Assembly (NCBI GenBank): GCA_902765395.1
Contig: CACWZP010000004.1
Span: 248,001-312,000 of the forward strand
DNA: 64,000 nucleotides
DNA from: an uncultured Eubacteriales bacterium
Lineage (GTDB): Bacteria; Bacillota; Clostridia; Christensenellales; Aristaeellaceae
Direction of reading: 5' to 3'
Positions within the stretch are counted from its first letter, which is position 1. Every line of letters starts with the position of its first letter. Under the pieces are notes generated by a model. It was not told where the DNA came from. It saw only the letters and a program-made list of their open reading frames with translations, and searched no databases. The position numbers and the translations under genes were made by a program. Shown in pieces: positions 1 to 8,434 of this stretch.

Positions 1-2015
1 ATGTAAACTAAATCCACATTTACGTCATTAGTCGCGGTTGTAGTATCAAGCAAAAAGCTCCATCTACTAAACCCAGATACTCTTGAGTAGGCTATGATTT
101 TTGTGGTTCGGTTTGTGAGGACAGAGGCCGAAAGCACATAAACCGATTTTCCAAAATCATAGTCACAATAAGCACCATTCGTACTGGCCGTAAAATTCAT
201 CTTAGGGGTTGCAAAAGATATACCAAGTGCAGTTCTTGCCCCCGAAGCTGTAGTTGCACCAGTGCCTCCATTTTCAATGCTCAACGGTAAAATACTCGCC
301 GTACTCTGTGCAATAGCGGCGTCCGTCTCGGTCTTGGAGTAGGTGTCGCCCTTCCCGTACACGTTCAGGTTCGCCTGCACCTGCGCCTGCTGGGCGCTGG
401 TCAGCTGCTGCTGGCTGATGGTCAGCACGTCGGTGCGCAGCTTGTCCCGCAGGTTCTGGCCGTACAGGATCAGCGCCTCCACGCTCACGTCCGTGCCGCC
501 GAAGAACTCCAGGCCGTGGTCGTTTACCGTGTACTGGCCAGCGATCTGGATGGCCGTCACCTGCGGCGTCTGCCGCACGGCGTAGATGGTGTCCGTGTCC
601 GCCTCGTAGGCGCGGCCCTCGGCCTCCAGCTCCGCGATGGCCTCCTCGCTGTAGGCCATCACCTCGATGTTCGAGGTCGCCGTCTGCAAGGAGAAGTCGA
701 TCTCGTCCGCCACCGCGCCCACCGCCAGCAGGCCGTCCGGGAAGTGCTGGCTCATCAGGCTGGACAGGTTGATCACGCTCTCGGAATAGGCGGCGAAGCT
801 GCCCTCGTGGCCGTCCGTCCAGTTGCTCCAGGTCATGTAGATGCAGGTGCTGGTGGCGTTGCCGCCGGTCACCCACACGTAGCCGTCGCCGGGGATGTTG
901 AAGTTGCCGCCCGCCGGGGTGATGGCCTGCCGCGCGCCGTTCAGCGTCTCGCTCCAGGCCAGGCTGGTGTAGGCGCCCTCCACGCGGAAGCCGTACTCGG
1001 TGGAGTACTTGACCACCCGGGCGTAGCCGCTGGCGTGGCTGTACAGGTTCCAGCCGGTGGCGCGGAAGGACGTGGGCGTGGCCGGGGTGATGGTGCCGCG
1101 GTCGGCCTTGACGTAGGTGATCACGATCTCGTCGCCGTTCACCGGCGTGCCGGTCACGGTCACGCCGATCAGCTCCGGGTTCGCGCTCCACTCGGTGGTG
1201 TAGGCCAGGGTGATGACCTCGCTCTCGGTGATGACGGCCTTGAACGCATCGGCGTCCACCGTGGCGGTGATGGGGCTCTCCCCCTCCGCCCGGGCCGCGG
1301 CGTTCACCTGGCAGTCCAGCACCTCCTGCACCACGCCGGTGTGCTCCATGTGCCCGCGCAGCCGGGCCAGCCAGGCGCTGCCGTTGGCCACGGAGGTGGT
1401 GCCGCCGCTGGAGCGTATGGCGAAGGTGCCCAGGTTGCTCTGGGCGTCGTCGGCCACCAGGTTGTTGGCGGTCTCCACGTTGGTGATGCGCACGTTGCCG
1501 TTGGCGTCCCTCTGGATGCCGTTCACGGTGCGCACCGCGCCGCTGTCCCTCAGGGGCAGGGTGTCGCCGCCCACGCTCAGCGCATCCACCTCGGTGGTGT
1601 CGTCGGTCACGCTGCCGTTCATGGCCATCGCGCCGCCGGAGACGGTCACGCCGCTGTCGATCTCAGCCACCGCCTCGGCGATGGTGGGCGCGCCGGCCTC
1701 GCCGCTCACCGGGATGTCCGCGCCGGTGCGGCCCTTCAGGCTCGCGATCTCCTGGCCCACGGTCCTCGGGCTGGCGCTGCCGTCCATGGGGATGTGCCCC
1801 GCCAGCAGCACGATCTCGCCCTGGGCGTCCGCGCCTTGGCCGTCCACCTTGATGGCGGTGGCGATCTCGCTCTTGTCCGCCTTGTTGGCCAGGGCGTCGC
1901 CCACGGCCTTGGCGTCCGCGGCCTCGCCCTCGATGCTCAGCGTCTTGTCGATGGGCACCGTCACCACGTCCGCCGGGTTGATCTCAAAATCGATGTTCGG
2001 GATCGTGTCAGGCAT
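1..2015 (-). CDS. Phage tail fibre / receptor-binding protein, C-terminus beyond the window edge
   Basis: The frame is open from the ATG at 2015 to the left edge (at least 671 residues). A GGAGGA site lies 8 bases upstream of the ATG. The N-terminus contains a DALANKAD-type segment common in phage structural proteins. Near the visible C-terminus is the phrase ENGGTGATTASGARTALGI, a motif found widely in tail-fibre proteins. The middle is rich in Thr, Ser and Gly with beta-type composition and no membrane segment. It is the last visible gene of the late operon, downstream of the tail hub, which is the usual place for the host-recognition fibre. The end of the gene is not in the window, so full length and any chaperone domain are unknown. 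Fibre assignment is by motif and position. Confidence 0.8.
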   Translation of the reverse strand, partial: MPDTIPNIDFEINPADVVTVPIDKTLSIEGEAADAKAVGDALANKADKSEIATAIKVDGQGADAQGEIVLLAGHIPMDGSASPRTVGQEIASLKGRTGADIPVSGEAGAPTIAEAVAEIDSGVTVSGGAMAMNGSVTDDTTEVDALSVGGDTLPLRDSGAVRTVNGIQRDANGNVRITNVETANNLVADDAQSNLGTFAIRSSGGTTSVANGSAWLARLRGHMEHTGVVQEVLDCQVNAAARAEGESPITATVDADAFKAVITESEVITLAYTTEWSANPELIGVTVTGTPVNGDEIVITYVKADRGTITPATPTSFRATGWNLYSHASGYARVVKYSTEYGFRVEGAYTSLAWSETLNGARQAITPAGGNFNIPGDGYVWVTGGNATSTCIYMTWSNWTDGHEGSFAAYSESVINLSSLMSQHFPDGLLAVGAVADEIDFSLQTATSNIEVMAYSEEAIAELEAEGRAYEADTDTIYAVRQTPQVTAIQIAGQYTVNDHGLEFFGGTDVSVEALILYGQNLRDKLRTDVLTISQQQLTSAQQAQVQANLNVYGKGDTYSKTETDAAIAQSTASILPLSIENGGTGATTASGARTALGISFATPKMNFTASTNGAYCDYDFGKSVYVLSASVLTNRTTKIIAYSRVSGFSRWSFLLDTTTATNDVNVDLVY

Positions 2016-2050
2016 TTGTCATTCCTCCGTTCTCGTATTCAGTCGCAAAG

Positions 2051-2416
2051 TCAAACCTCGCCGACGGTGGCGATCAGCGTCATGCCCTGGGGCGTCTTCG
2101 GCGTGATCACCTGGTCGCCGTCCACGATCCGCCCCGCGTCGTCGTAGTAGGGCCCCAGCACATACCGCACGTCCCAGCTGTAGGCCCCCACGGCCAGCTG
2201 GTCGGTGTCGCTGTTGCTCAGCTGCACCAGGAACACCCCGTTGCCCAGCTCCGTGTCCAGCGCGTACACCCGCTCCAGCACCACCTCGCCCGTGCTGTCT
2301 TTCAATGTGAACAGCGCCCGGTCCTCGGCGTCAAAGGTGTGGCCGCTGGCCGTCACGGTGAAGGACGCGGTGTCGCCCCGGCTCAGCGTGATCGTGCCGT
2401 TTTCGATCTTAAACAT
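2051..2416 (-). CDS. Small baseplate-region phage protein with beta-sandwich character
   Basis: A 121-residue protein beginning MFKIENGTITLSRGDTA. It starts 12 bases after a GGAGG site and overlaps the end of the gene before it by 8 bases. The sequence alternates hydrophobic and polar residues, with phrases such as GDTASFTVTASG and AYSWDVRYVLG. These resemble the small Ig/beta-sandwich proteins that sit between the tail hub and fibre genes in Firmicute siphophages. No enzyme motif, signal peptide or membrane segment is seen. I infer a baseplate or fibre-attachment role from location and predicted fold character. The exact family is not recognised. Confidence 0.7.
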   Translation of the reverse strand: MFKIENGTITLSRGDTASFTVTASGHTFDAEDRALFTLKDSTGEVVLERVYALDTELGNGVFLVQLSNSDTDQLAVGAYSWDVRYVLGPYYDDAGRIVDGDQVITPKTPQGMTLIATVGEV

Positions 2417-2687
2417 GCTCTGCCTCCTTCTTCAGGGCCGCCGACACCTCGCCGTCACGTTCCATCAGGGTGGTGAGATGCGTGAAGCCCTCGAACACGT
2501 CCACCATCTCGCCGTACTCGTACCGGATCACAGCCGTGTTGGCCGGATCGCTCAAAAACGCAAACGCCTGCGCCAGGGTCTGTCCCTTGATGTACAGCCA
2601 GAGCACGCCCTCGGCGTATCCGGCTTCACTGCCCGGCAGCTCGATCTGGCTCGGCCCCGGGTTCAATATCAGGCTCCGCCCGTCCAT
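2409..2687 (-). CDS. Phage protein of unknown function, tail-fibre cluster
   Basis: 92 residues starting MDGRSLILNPG, preceded by a GGAGGA site about 8 bases from the ATG. The reading frame overlaps the downstream gene by 8 bases and the upstream small gene by 62 bases, a packing typical of the late operon. The mid-section (GYAEGVLWLYIKG, AVIRYEYGEMVDVFEGF) suggests a small beta-rich domain. The C-terminal part (HLTTLMERDGEVSAALKKEAE) looks helical. No motif identifies a function. Co-transcription with the fibre and baseplate genes suggests a structural or assembly role, which is inference only. Confidence 0.6.
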   Translation of the reverse strand: MDGRSLILNPGPSQIELPGSEAGYAEGVLWLYIKGQTLAQAFAFLSDPANTAVIRYEYGEMVDVFEGFTHLTTLMERDGEVSAALKKEAEHV

Positions 2688-2823
2688 TTTCCGATTCCTC
2701 CATTTCCCTGTAGATCTCCTCCAGCGTGTTGAACACCGCCGTGAGGATCCGCGCGTTGCCCGGCGTGGGCTTCACGTCCAGCTCCTGCAGCGCCTTGTAG
2801 ATGCCGCCGATCTTCCCCTTCAT
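2626..2823 (-). CDS. Small helical phage protein of unknown function
   Basis: 65 residues beginning MKGKIGGIYKALQELDVKP, with a GGGAGG site 7 bases before the ATG. The first ~45 residues are predicted helical. The last ~20 are Glu/Pro-rich and lie entirely in the 62-base overlap with the next gene, so the tail may be poorly constrained. It directly follows the tail-hub gene. Function unknown. The clean ribosome binding site and the correct spacing to both neighbours are the main reasons to accept it. Confidence 0.55.
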   Translation of the reverse strand: MKGKIGGIYKALQELDVKPTPGNARILTAVFNTLEEIYREMEESENGRAEPDIEPGAEPDRAAGQ

Positions 2824-2839
2824 GTTTGCCTCCCGTTTA

Positions 2840-4816
2840 TCAGGTGTAGCCCATCAGGTGATAGGTCGTGCCGTCAATCGTGATCGTCTTGAAGCTGATC
2901 GCATGGTTCTTGAAATTGAAATTCGTGTTCGCGTTCAGGGTGTTCCTGGCCGTCACCGTCGTGCCCGTCACCAGAGAGCCGTCCAGGTGCGAAGCCTGCG
3001 TCGTGCCGTTTTTCAGGTTGTCAATGGTCGCGTTGGTGGCGCTCAGCTCGCTGGCCGTCACATAGCCGTCCAGGTCGATGGTCTTGGCCTTGATCTTCAC
3101 ATAGCTTCCGGTCTGCCTGTTGATGCCCGCCACGATCTGGGCGCTGTCCACCACGTATCCGCCGCCGGAGGTTTCCTTCACCACCAGGCTCACCTTGTCG
3201 GAGTTCACGGTGATGCGGCCCGACAGGCTGGCCTCGGCCGCCCCGGCCCTTGTCACCTCCGCCGTGATGCTTTCATCGGTCTGGGTGATGCGGCTGGACA
3301 GGCTGTTCTCGGCCGCGGTGGCTCTCGTCACCTCGGATGTGATGCGCCCCGCCTCCACGGTGATCCGCCCGGACAGCGTGTCCTCCGCCTCGGTGGCCCG
3401 GGTCACCTCCGTTGTGATCCGTTCGGCCTCCACGGTGATGCGGCCCGACAGCGTGCTCTCGGCCCCTTTGGCCCGCGTCACCTCCGTTGTGATGCGCCCG
3501 GCCTCCACGGTGATCCGCCCCGACAGGCTGCCCTCCGCCTCGGTGGCCCGGGTGGCCTCCAGCGTGATGGCCTGCTCGTTCATGTCGATTCGGGCCTCCG
3601 CCACCACCAGGTCATTCTCGGTCTTCGTCACCCGCTGGTGGATGCCCTGGCCGTCCACCATGATGGAGGAGACCCGGCTCCAGTCCTCCGCTGCGCCCTC
3701 TCCGGCCACGGCCTCGGCCACCATGCCCACGTGATCCGCGGTGTCCACGATCCAGGCGTGGTCCTCCTCCTGGGCCGCCGCGCCGCCGGCGCTGTTGCGG
3801 CTGCCGGAGCTGGACAGCTGCCGGATGATGTTCGCCACGTCGTTCAGCTGGTTCGCCAGCGTCACGCTCACCCGCTCCGGCTCCCGCAGCTTGTCCGACC
3901 AGTTGAGCCGCGTCACCCGCTCCAGGATCGTCGTGCCGTACTCCGGCAGCGGCACCCGGCAGGTGAGCCCCAGCCTTATGTGGTCCAGCGGCTCCCCGGT
4001 GGCCTCGCTCAGCTCCAGCCCGGAGATCGTCACCGTCACCAGCGGCTCCGCGTGCCTGGCCAGCTTGTCCTCCGCCCAAGCCTTCAACATCTCCTTCTTG
4101 GTGATGCTCTGATCGGTCTCGGTCTTGGCCACCACGCCGTAAAGGTTCTCGTTCTTGCTTACGTAGTTCCCGCTGATGTGCATGTTCCGGGCGCCCACAG
4201 GGTAAAACCGCGTGTACATGCCCGAACGGTCCACCGTGCGCCGCAGCGTCAACAGGTTTCGCCCGCTGCGCATCTCGCAGCCCACCGCCGTGGAGATCTT
4301 CCGCACGTGCAGCCTGAAGGGCAGCGCCGTCAGGTCGTACTCCCACCGCCAGTCGGTGAGCGTCCCGCAGATGGTCTCCAGCGCCGCGTAAACCGTCACG
4401 TTGCTGAACGTGTAGGGCAGCGACCGGGAAAACTCGAAGTCCCCCAGCGTCCAGATGGATTGTTTCCCCAGCACGTACTGTGCCGCCTTCTTCGCGCTCA
4501 CGGTGCTGCCGCCGCCCAGCGTCTTGGTGGAGATCTCCCCGAACAGCAGCGCGTCCTTCAGCGTGGCGATCACGTGCTCCAGCTGGATGGTGCGGGTGTT
4601 CGTCTCAAAGGCCGTGTCCACGCCCTTCACGCGCCAGACGATGCCCTTCCCCGGCTCGGTGTCGTCCTTAAGCCAGTCGTCGATCTTGATCTCCGGCGCC
4701 TCCGGCCCCACGGTGATCGAGGCGGTGGACACGCCCGCGTCCACGAGCGTCAGGGGCATGGTCTCCGGCGTGAACCGGGTTTTGGGCGTCAGGGTGTGCC
4801 CGTTGAGTAGTATCAT
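2840..4816 (-). CDS. Phage tail hub / prophage endopeptidase-type tail protein
   Basis: 658 residues from the ATG at 4816, which overlaps the stop of the upstream Dit gene as ATGA. An upstream GTG at 4948 was rejected because it would add 44 residues of out-of-frame Dit sequence. The N-terminal ~380 residues (MILLNGHTLTPKT, then LEHVIATLKDALL and TDWRWEYDLTALPFRLHV) match the Prophage_tail / tail-associated endopeptidase type that forms the baseplate hub. Residues ~430-540 hold a 25-residue repeat of coiled-coil character. The C-terminus (ATIDNLKNGTTQ, then LNANTNFNFKN) is a small beta domain. Position after tape measure and Dit is the standard siphophage order. Peptidase activity is not provable from the motifs seen. 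Confidence 0.82.
   Translation of the reverse strand: MILLNGHTLTPKTRFTPETMPLTLVDAGVSTASITVGPEAPEIKIDDWLKDDTEPGKGIVWRVKGVDTAFETNTRTIQLEHVIATLKDALLFGEISTKTLGGGSTVSAKKAAQYVLGKQSIWTLGDFEFSRSLPYTFSNVTVYAALETICGTLTDWRWEYDLTALPFRLHVRKISTAVGCEMRSGRNLLTLRRTVDRSGMYTRFYPVGARNMHISGNYVSKNENLYGVVAKTETDQSITKKEMLKAWAEDKLARHAEPLVTVTISGLELSEATGEPLDHIRLGLTCRVPLPEYGTTILERVTRLNWSDKLREPERVSVTLANQLNDVANIIRQLSSSGSRNSAGGAAAQEEDHAWIVDTADHVGMVAEAVAGEGAAEDWSRVSSIMVDGQGIHQRVTKTENDLVVAEARIDMNEQAITLEATRATEAEGSLSGRITVEAGRITTEVTRAKGAESTLSGRITVEAERITTEVTRATEAEDTLSGRITVEAGRITSEVTRATAAENSLSSRITQTDESITAEVTRAGAAEASLSGRITVNSDKVSLVVKETSGGGYVVDSAQIVAGINRQTGSYVKIKAKTIDLDGYVTASELSATNATIDNLKNGTTQASHLDGSLVTGTTVTARNTLNANTNFNFKNHAISFKTITIDGTTYHLMGYT
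3227..3526 (-). repeat. In-frame 75-bp tandem repeats in the tail hub gene
   Basis: Four successive 75-bp units encode a 25-residue repeat (units begin at 3526, 3451, 3376 and 3301 on the minus strand; a partial fifth begins at 3226). The core of each is LSGRITVEAGRITTEVTRA or a close variant. Each unit keeps hydrophobic spacing suitable for a trimeric coiled coil or beta-stalk, so this is most likely the rod between hub and tip. Confidence 0.85.
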
Positions 4817-5607
4817 GCGAACCTCCCGCAGCAGCTGACGGTCAGCCGCCCGGCGCGCTGGGCCGCGAAGTTCACGGTCACGTCGCCGGGGCTGACGGTC
4901 AGGTCGTCGCTGCTCTCCTCCGTGCGGCAGCTCATGGCGCTGCGCCACGCCCCGGAGGCCGACTGTATGCGGATGCGCAGCAGGCCGTCCACGGTGTGGT
5001 CGATCATCAGCGTTTCATTCGCCGCCAGGTGCAGGTTCTCAAGGTCGAACCGGCTGCCGCCCGCGCGGATGGTCGCGCTGGCGATCTCCATGCCGGACAG
5101 GTTCGTGAACGTCACGTCCAGCACCGTGTCCGCGCTCCCGGCCACCTTTATGACCCTCGACGCCTGCCTCGTGCTGGGCACGTCCACGCTCACGGGCGTC
5201 TCCTGCTGCCACCAGGGCACGCCGTAGGCCCGGAAGGTGATGGCGTACTCATTCGTCCACTCCACCATGTCCCCCGCCGCGGGCAGCTGGGCGCAGGTCA
5301 CATACAGCCTGCGGTCGGGCTTGTAGTTCACGGTCAGCCAGCCGCCGCCCATCGCCCAGGCGACCACCTTCTCAAAGAGTTCTTCCCGGCCCGCCAGGTC
5401 CCGGGGCTTGATGCGCAATCCGAAGCGCACCACCACGTCCAGGCTGTCCCGGTGCCGGGTGGTCACCCGCTGGCCGGAGCCGCCGAAGCGGGACACAGCG
5501 CTCAGCGTCTCCCGCCCGGGCTGCTCGTCGATGCCGGCCACGATGATCCGCTCGTCCAGTTCGTCCAGCTGCGCGCCGTTCAGCGCCACGCGGTGCCTCA
5601 AAATCAT
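4813..5607 (-). CDS. Distal tail protein (Dit-like)
   Basis: 264 residues starting MILRHRVALNGAQLDELDER. Composition and features (DSLDVVVRFGLRIKPRDLAGREELFEKVV in the N-terminal half, VTCAQLPAAGDMVEWTNEY, then a WWQQETPVSV linker before a beta-rich C-terminal half) resemble siphophage Dit / tail component proteins that form the ring joining tail tube and hub. It lies between the tape measure gene (12 bases upstream) and the hub gene (ATGA overlap), exactly where Dit is found in Firmicute siphophages. No enzymatic motif. Confidence rests on order plus the fold-like N-terminal region. Confidence 0.78.
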   Translation of the reverse strand: MILRHRVALNGAQLDELDERIIVAGIDEQPGRETLSAVSRFGGSGQRVTTRHRDSLDVVVRFGLRIKPRDLAGREELFEKVVAWAMGGGWLTVNYKPDRRLYVTCAQLPAAGDMVEWTNEYAITFRAYGVPWWQQETPVSVDVPSTRQASRVIKVAGSADTVLDVTFTNLSGMEIASATIRAGGSRFDLENLHLAANETLMIDHTVDGLLRIRIQSASGAWRSAMSCRTEESSDDLTVSPGDVTVNFAAQRAGRLTVSCCGRFA

Positions 5608-5619
5608 GTAATCACATCC

Positions 5620-7821
5620 TTATCCCACAGACTGCCCGATGTCCCTGCTCACGGTGGGCGCCACCAGGTGTCCCACCTTCACACCGTCCATGACCACCTC
5701 GATGCCGCTGATCCTGTTCAGCAGCGCCTGGCGCATCAGACCCGGTAAGCCCTTGAAGAATCCCGCGTCCTCGCTGGACAGCCCGGTCTGGCTGCCGTTC
5801 TGATTCGTGCCCGCCAGCCGGTCAAGGGTGTCGTTCACGGCAGTGGCCGCGTCCGTCCAGGTGGCGTCCTCCTCGAAAAACCTCGGGTAGCGCTGCTCGA
5901 TGGCCGCGATCATGCCGTCCGGGTCGGTCTCGTTCAGTCTGTTCTCGAACACGCTCTCCAGCAGGCTCACGGCCTGCTCGGACAGGTCGATCCCGTCGCT
6001 CTCCAGGCTCTCAAACAGTCTGTCACGGGCGTCGAAGGCCGCCTCGGTGCCGGTCTGCTCGGCGTCGCTGAAGATCCTGTAGTACTCAAACGCCCGCTGC
6101 CAGCTCTCCTCGGACATGGTGCCCAGCATTCCGCCCTCGCCGCCGCCCTGGCCGTATACGGCGTTCAACTGCTCATCGTCCAGGTTGGCCTGGATCATCT
6201 TCGCGCCACCGATGCCGCCCGCCAGCAGCGCCGCGATCGGCAGCAGCGTCCCCGCGCCGCCGGCCATGCCTGCGGACATGGGTAAAGCCTTCAGTCCTGC
6301 CCAGAAGCCGCCGCCACTGGCCGCCGCGCCCTCTGCCGCTGCGTTCCCGGCTCCGGAGGCCGCAGCGCCGCCGGCACTCCAGCCCTTGAAGGCCTTGATC
6401 ACCTCGATCTGGGCCACGATGCCCGACAGCTTCCCGCCGATCATGGCCAGCTTGGCCAGGAACCACACGCCGAAGATCGCCTCGAATGCGCCCTTCACCG
6501 CGTCCTGATTGTCTACCATCCACTGCAGCGCGTCCGTCATCTTCTTCATCAGGTTGCCGATGGCGGACACCACCGGGTCGTCGCTCTTGCTCAGCTCGTC
6601 GCCCACCTGGCCCAGCTGCTCCAGCGCCACGCGGATGGCCTCGCCAACTTTGCGGAAGAACTCGGTGATGTTCTCGCGGAACTTCTCGAGCGCCGCCTCC
6701 CGCTCGGCCTCGCTGTCCGCGTTGAAATACTCGTTCAGCGCGTCCAGGCCGCCGGAGACGTTCACCAGCAGGTCGGCAGCGATCACGCCCAGCCCTGCAG
6801 CAAACTGATCCTTCAGGGCGACATACTTTTGTTCAACGTCGTCGATCTGCTCCGCCAGGTCGCTCATAAAACCCGTTCTCTCGGTGCCCATGCCGAAGCC
6901 GCCGTTGTTGGCGTCGTAGGTGGGCAGTTTCGCCTGGATCTTATCCCAGTCGTTCACCAGGTCCATTGCCTTGGTGGCTCGCCTCTCACCGAAAATCGTT
7001 TCCCAAAGGTTCTCCGGCAGGTTGCCGCTCTTGCTCAGCTCGCTGATCTGATCCATCACAGCCATGGCGTAGTCCCACTGGTCCGTGTAGTTCTCGTCGC
7101 TGATGCCAAGCATCTCGGTGATCTCTTTGTTCTTGCCACCCAGCACCAGGCGGGTGACGACGTTCTCCAGATCGGAAAACTCGTCGTGCGTCGCCTTTAC
7201 CGCGCGGGCGTACTTTTCGATAGTGCCTGTGTCAGTGTTCCAATAGCCGGCAATGTCGCTCCAGCTATTGGCCTTGGAGGCGGTGTCGCCGATCAGCTCC
7301 CACAGCTCCACCACCGCGTCCCGCACGCCGGAGATCATGTCCGTGAAGATGCCCTCGATGGCCCCGGAAACGCTCTCCCCGGCGCTGGCGATGCTGCCCA
7401 GCGCGTCGGCGAAGCTCTTGGTCGCCGTCACGCCCTCGGCGGTGGCGTCGCTGGCGCCGCGCATGGCGTTCTCCGTCTCGGAGAGCCCGTTCTGCATGTT
7501 GGCCAGCGTGGTTCGGGCGTCGTTCAGCTTCTGCTCCCACTTCTGGACCACGTCCTCATTGTCCGAGTAGTCGCGCTTGGCCTCGGCCAGGGCCTTTTTC
7601 AGGGTCTCGACCACCTTCTCCTGCTCGGCGATCTGTGCCTTCAGGCTCTTGGCCCGGGCCTCGTTCTTCTGCTGGGCCGTGGCGTTCGCGCCCAACTCGG
7701 CGGTCTCGGCCTTCAACTCGCTGCGCAGCGTGCGCAGGTTGCGCTGGGCCTCCCGGATGGCCTGGGAGTATTCCCGCTCGCCGTCCAGACGTATGGTCTG
7801 TTTGATCTCCTTGCCTGCCAT
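5620..7821 (-). CDS. Phage tail tape measure protein
   Basis: 733 residues from the ATG at 7821. GAGGTG lies 6 bases upstream, so I prefer this to the GTG at 7830. Residues ~1-115 form a long coiled coil (EREYSQAIREAQRNLRTL, EARAKSLKAQIAEQEK). Residues ~480-540 carry a Gly/Ala-rich hydrophobic stretch (LPIAALLAGGIGGAKM) like the membrane-active segment of tape measures. It is the longest gene of the tail module and follows the frameshifted chaperone pair, the invariant order in long-tailed phages. Length sets tail length: at about 0.15 nm per residue a tail near 110 nm would be expected, which is a rule-of-thumb estimate. It starts 11 bases after the chaperone extension stop. Confidence 0.92.
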   Translation of the reverse strand: MAGKEIKQTIRLDGEREYSQAIREAQRNLRTLRSELKAETAELGANATAQQKNEARAKSLKAQIAEQEKVVETLKKALAEAKRDYSDNEDVVQKWEQKLNDARTTLANMQNGLSETENAMRGASDATAEGVTATKSFADALGSIASAGESVSGAIEGIFTDMISGVRDAVVELWELIGDTASKANSWSDIAGYWNTDTGTIEKYARAVKATHDEFSDLENVVTRLVLGGKNKEITEMLGISDENYTDQWDYAMAVMDQISELSKSGNLPENLWETIFGERRATKAMDLVNDWDKIQAKLPTYDANNGGFGMGTERTGFMSDLAEQIDDVEQKYVALKDQFAAGLGVIAADLLVNVSGGLDALNEYFNADSEAEREAALEKFRENITEFFRKVGEAIRVALEQLGQVGDELSKSDDPVVSAIGNLMKKMTDALQWMVDNQDAVKGAFEAIFGVWFLAKLAMIGGKLSGIVAQIEVIKAFKGWSAGGAAASGAGNAAAEGAAASGGGFWAGLKALPMSAGMAGGAGTLLPIAALLAGGIGGAKMIQANLDDEQLNAVYGQGGGEGGMLGTMSEESWQRAFEYYRIFSDAEQTGTEAAFDARDRLFESLESDGIDLSEQAVSLLESVFENRLNETDPDGMIAAIEQRYPRFFEEDATWTDAATAVNDTLDRLAGTNQNGSQTGLSSEDAGFFKGLPGLMRQALLNRISGIEVVMDGVKVGHLVAPTVSRDIGQSVG

Positions 7822-7831
7822 CCCCGTCACC

Positions 7832-8385
7832 TCACAGTCCGATCCTCCGGGCGATCTTCGCCCCCGCCAGCCTGGCGTCGTGCTCCGCCCGCAGCTTATA
7901 CATGTCCATGATAAATCCCGGCAGCATGTGCCGGGCCTCGCTCACGCTGATACCGGCGATCAGCGCGTACCCGTAGTATTCACGGGCGCGTGTCAACCGC
8001 CGGTCTTCCCGTTTTTTGCGTCCAGCTCCTCAAGAAAGCCGTCGTGCACCTCGTCGTCCGCCGGGCCGCTGTTCGCCGTCTCCACCCGCATGCTCTCCTG
8101 GATCGCGTCCACGATGGCCGCGCCCAGCTGCGAGATCACCGACATCGGCGCGTGTTTCAGCGCCTCCGCGGTCACGTCCTCCGGCTCGCCCCTGAAATCC
8201 CGCTCGCAATTCGCCATGATGACGAACATCTTCTTCACGGCGTCCAGGGCCTCCCGCTCGCTGGCGGTCTTCTTCATTTTGGCGAACGCGGTTTTCAGGT
8301 CCCCGAACTCCTCCTCCACGCGCTCCTGCGCGCTCAGGTCGTAGCGGATCCCGTAGACCCTGCCGTTGATGATGACCTTTGCCAT
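7832..8385 (-). CDS. Tail assembly chaperone, -1 frameshift fusion product (gpGT-like)
   Basis: Join of 8011..8385 and 7832..8011, with the base at 8011 read twice by a -1 slip at AAAAAAC. The first 125 codons are shared with the short product. The shift adds 59 residues (REDRRLTRAREYYGYALIAG to GAKIARRIGL) and ends at TGA 7834..7832. The extension has no credible start of its own, yet reads as a normal amphipathic protein rich in Tyr, Leu and Arg. That is the pattern expected of the T domain that contacts tail tube protein. The tape measure ATG lies 11 bases after its stop. The frameshift is predicted from sequence, not shown by experiment. Confidence 0.82.
7993..8385 (-). CDS. Tail assembly chaperone, short product (gpG-like)
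   Basis: 130 residues starting MAKVIINGRVYGIRYDLSAQ, a small mainly helical protein placed between the major tail protein and the tape measure gene. In long-tailed phages this position encodes the gpG chaperone that coats the tape measure protein before tube assembly. The last codons contain an A AAA AAC slippery heptamer in the correct phase (8011..8017), and a second frame continues beyond the stop. So this product is the unshifted form, normally the more abundant one. No other domain is seen. Confidence 0.85.
   Translation of the reverse strand: MAKVIINGRVYGIRYDLSAQERVEEEFGDLKTAFAKMKKTASEREALDAVKKMFVIMANCERDFRGEPEDVTAEALKHAPMSVISQLGAAIVDAIQESMRVETANSGPADDEVHDGFLEELDAKNGKTGG
8011..8017 (-). 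promoter_or_regulatory. Programmed -1 ribosomal frameshift site
   Basis: The heptamer A AAA AAC follows X XXY YYZ in the gpG frame (codons GCA AAA AAC GGG), the classic -1 slippery sequence. It is placed 6 codons before the zero-frame stop, and the -1 frame then stays open for 59 codons to just before the tape measure gene. Confidence 0.85.
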
Positions 8386-8434
8386 GTTCCCCTCCCAAAA
8401 TCGGTCAAAAGGGGGCGGTTTCCCGCCCCTTGTG

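Noticed and set aside
3227-3526. Regular 75-bp repeats considered as a CRISPR array
   Set aside because: Repeats are in frame and translated, without unique spacers or cas genes.
516-4810. Long plus-strand open frames opposite the tail genes (516..2147 and 2801..4810)
   Set aside because: They are antisense shadows caused by high GC. Protein composition is rich in His/Arg/Gly/Ala, there is no ribosome site, and real tail proteins with motifs are on the other strand.
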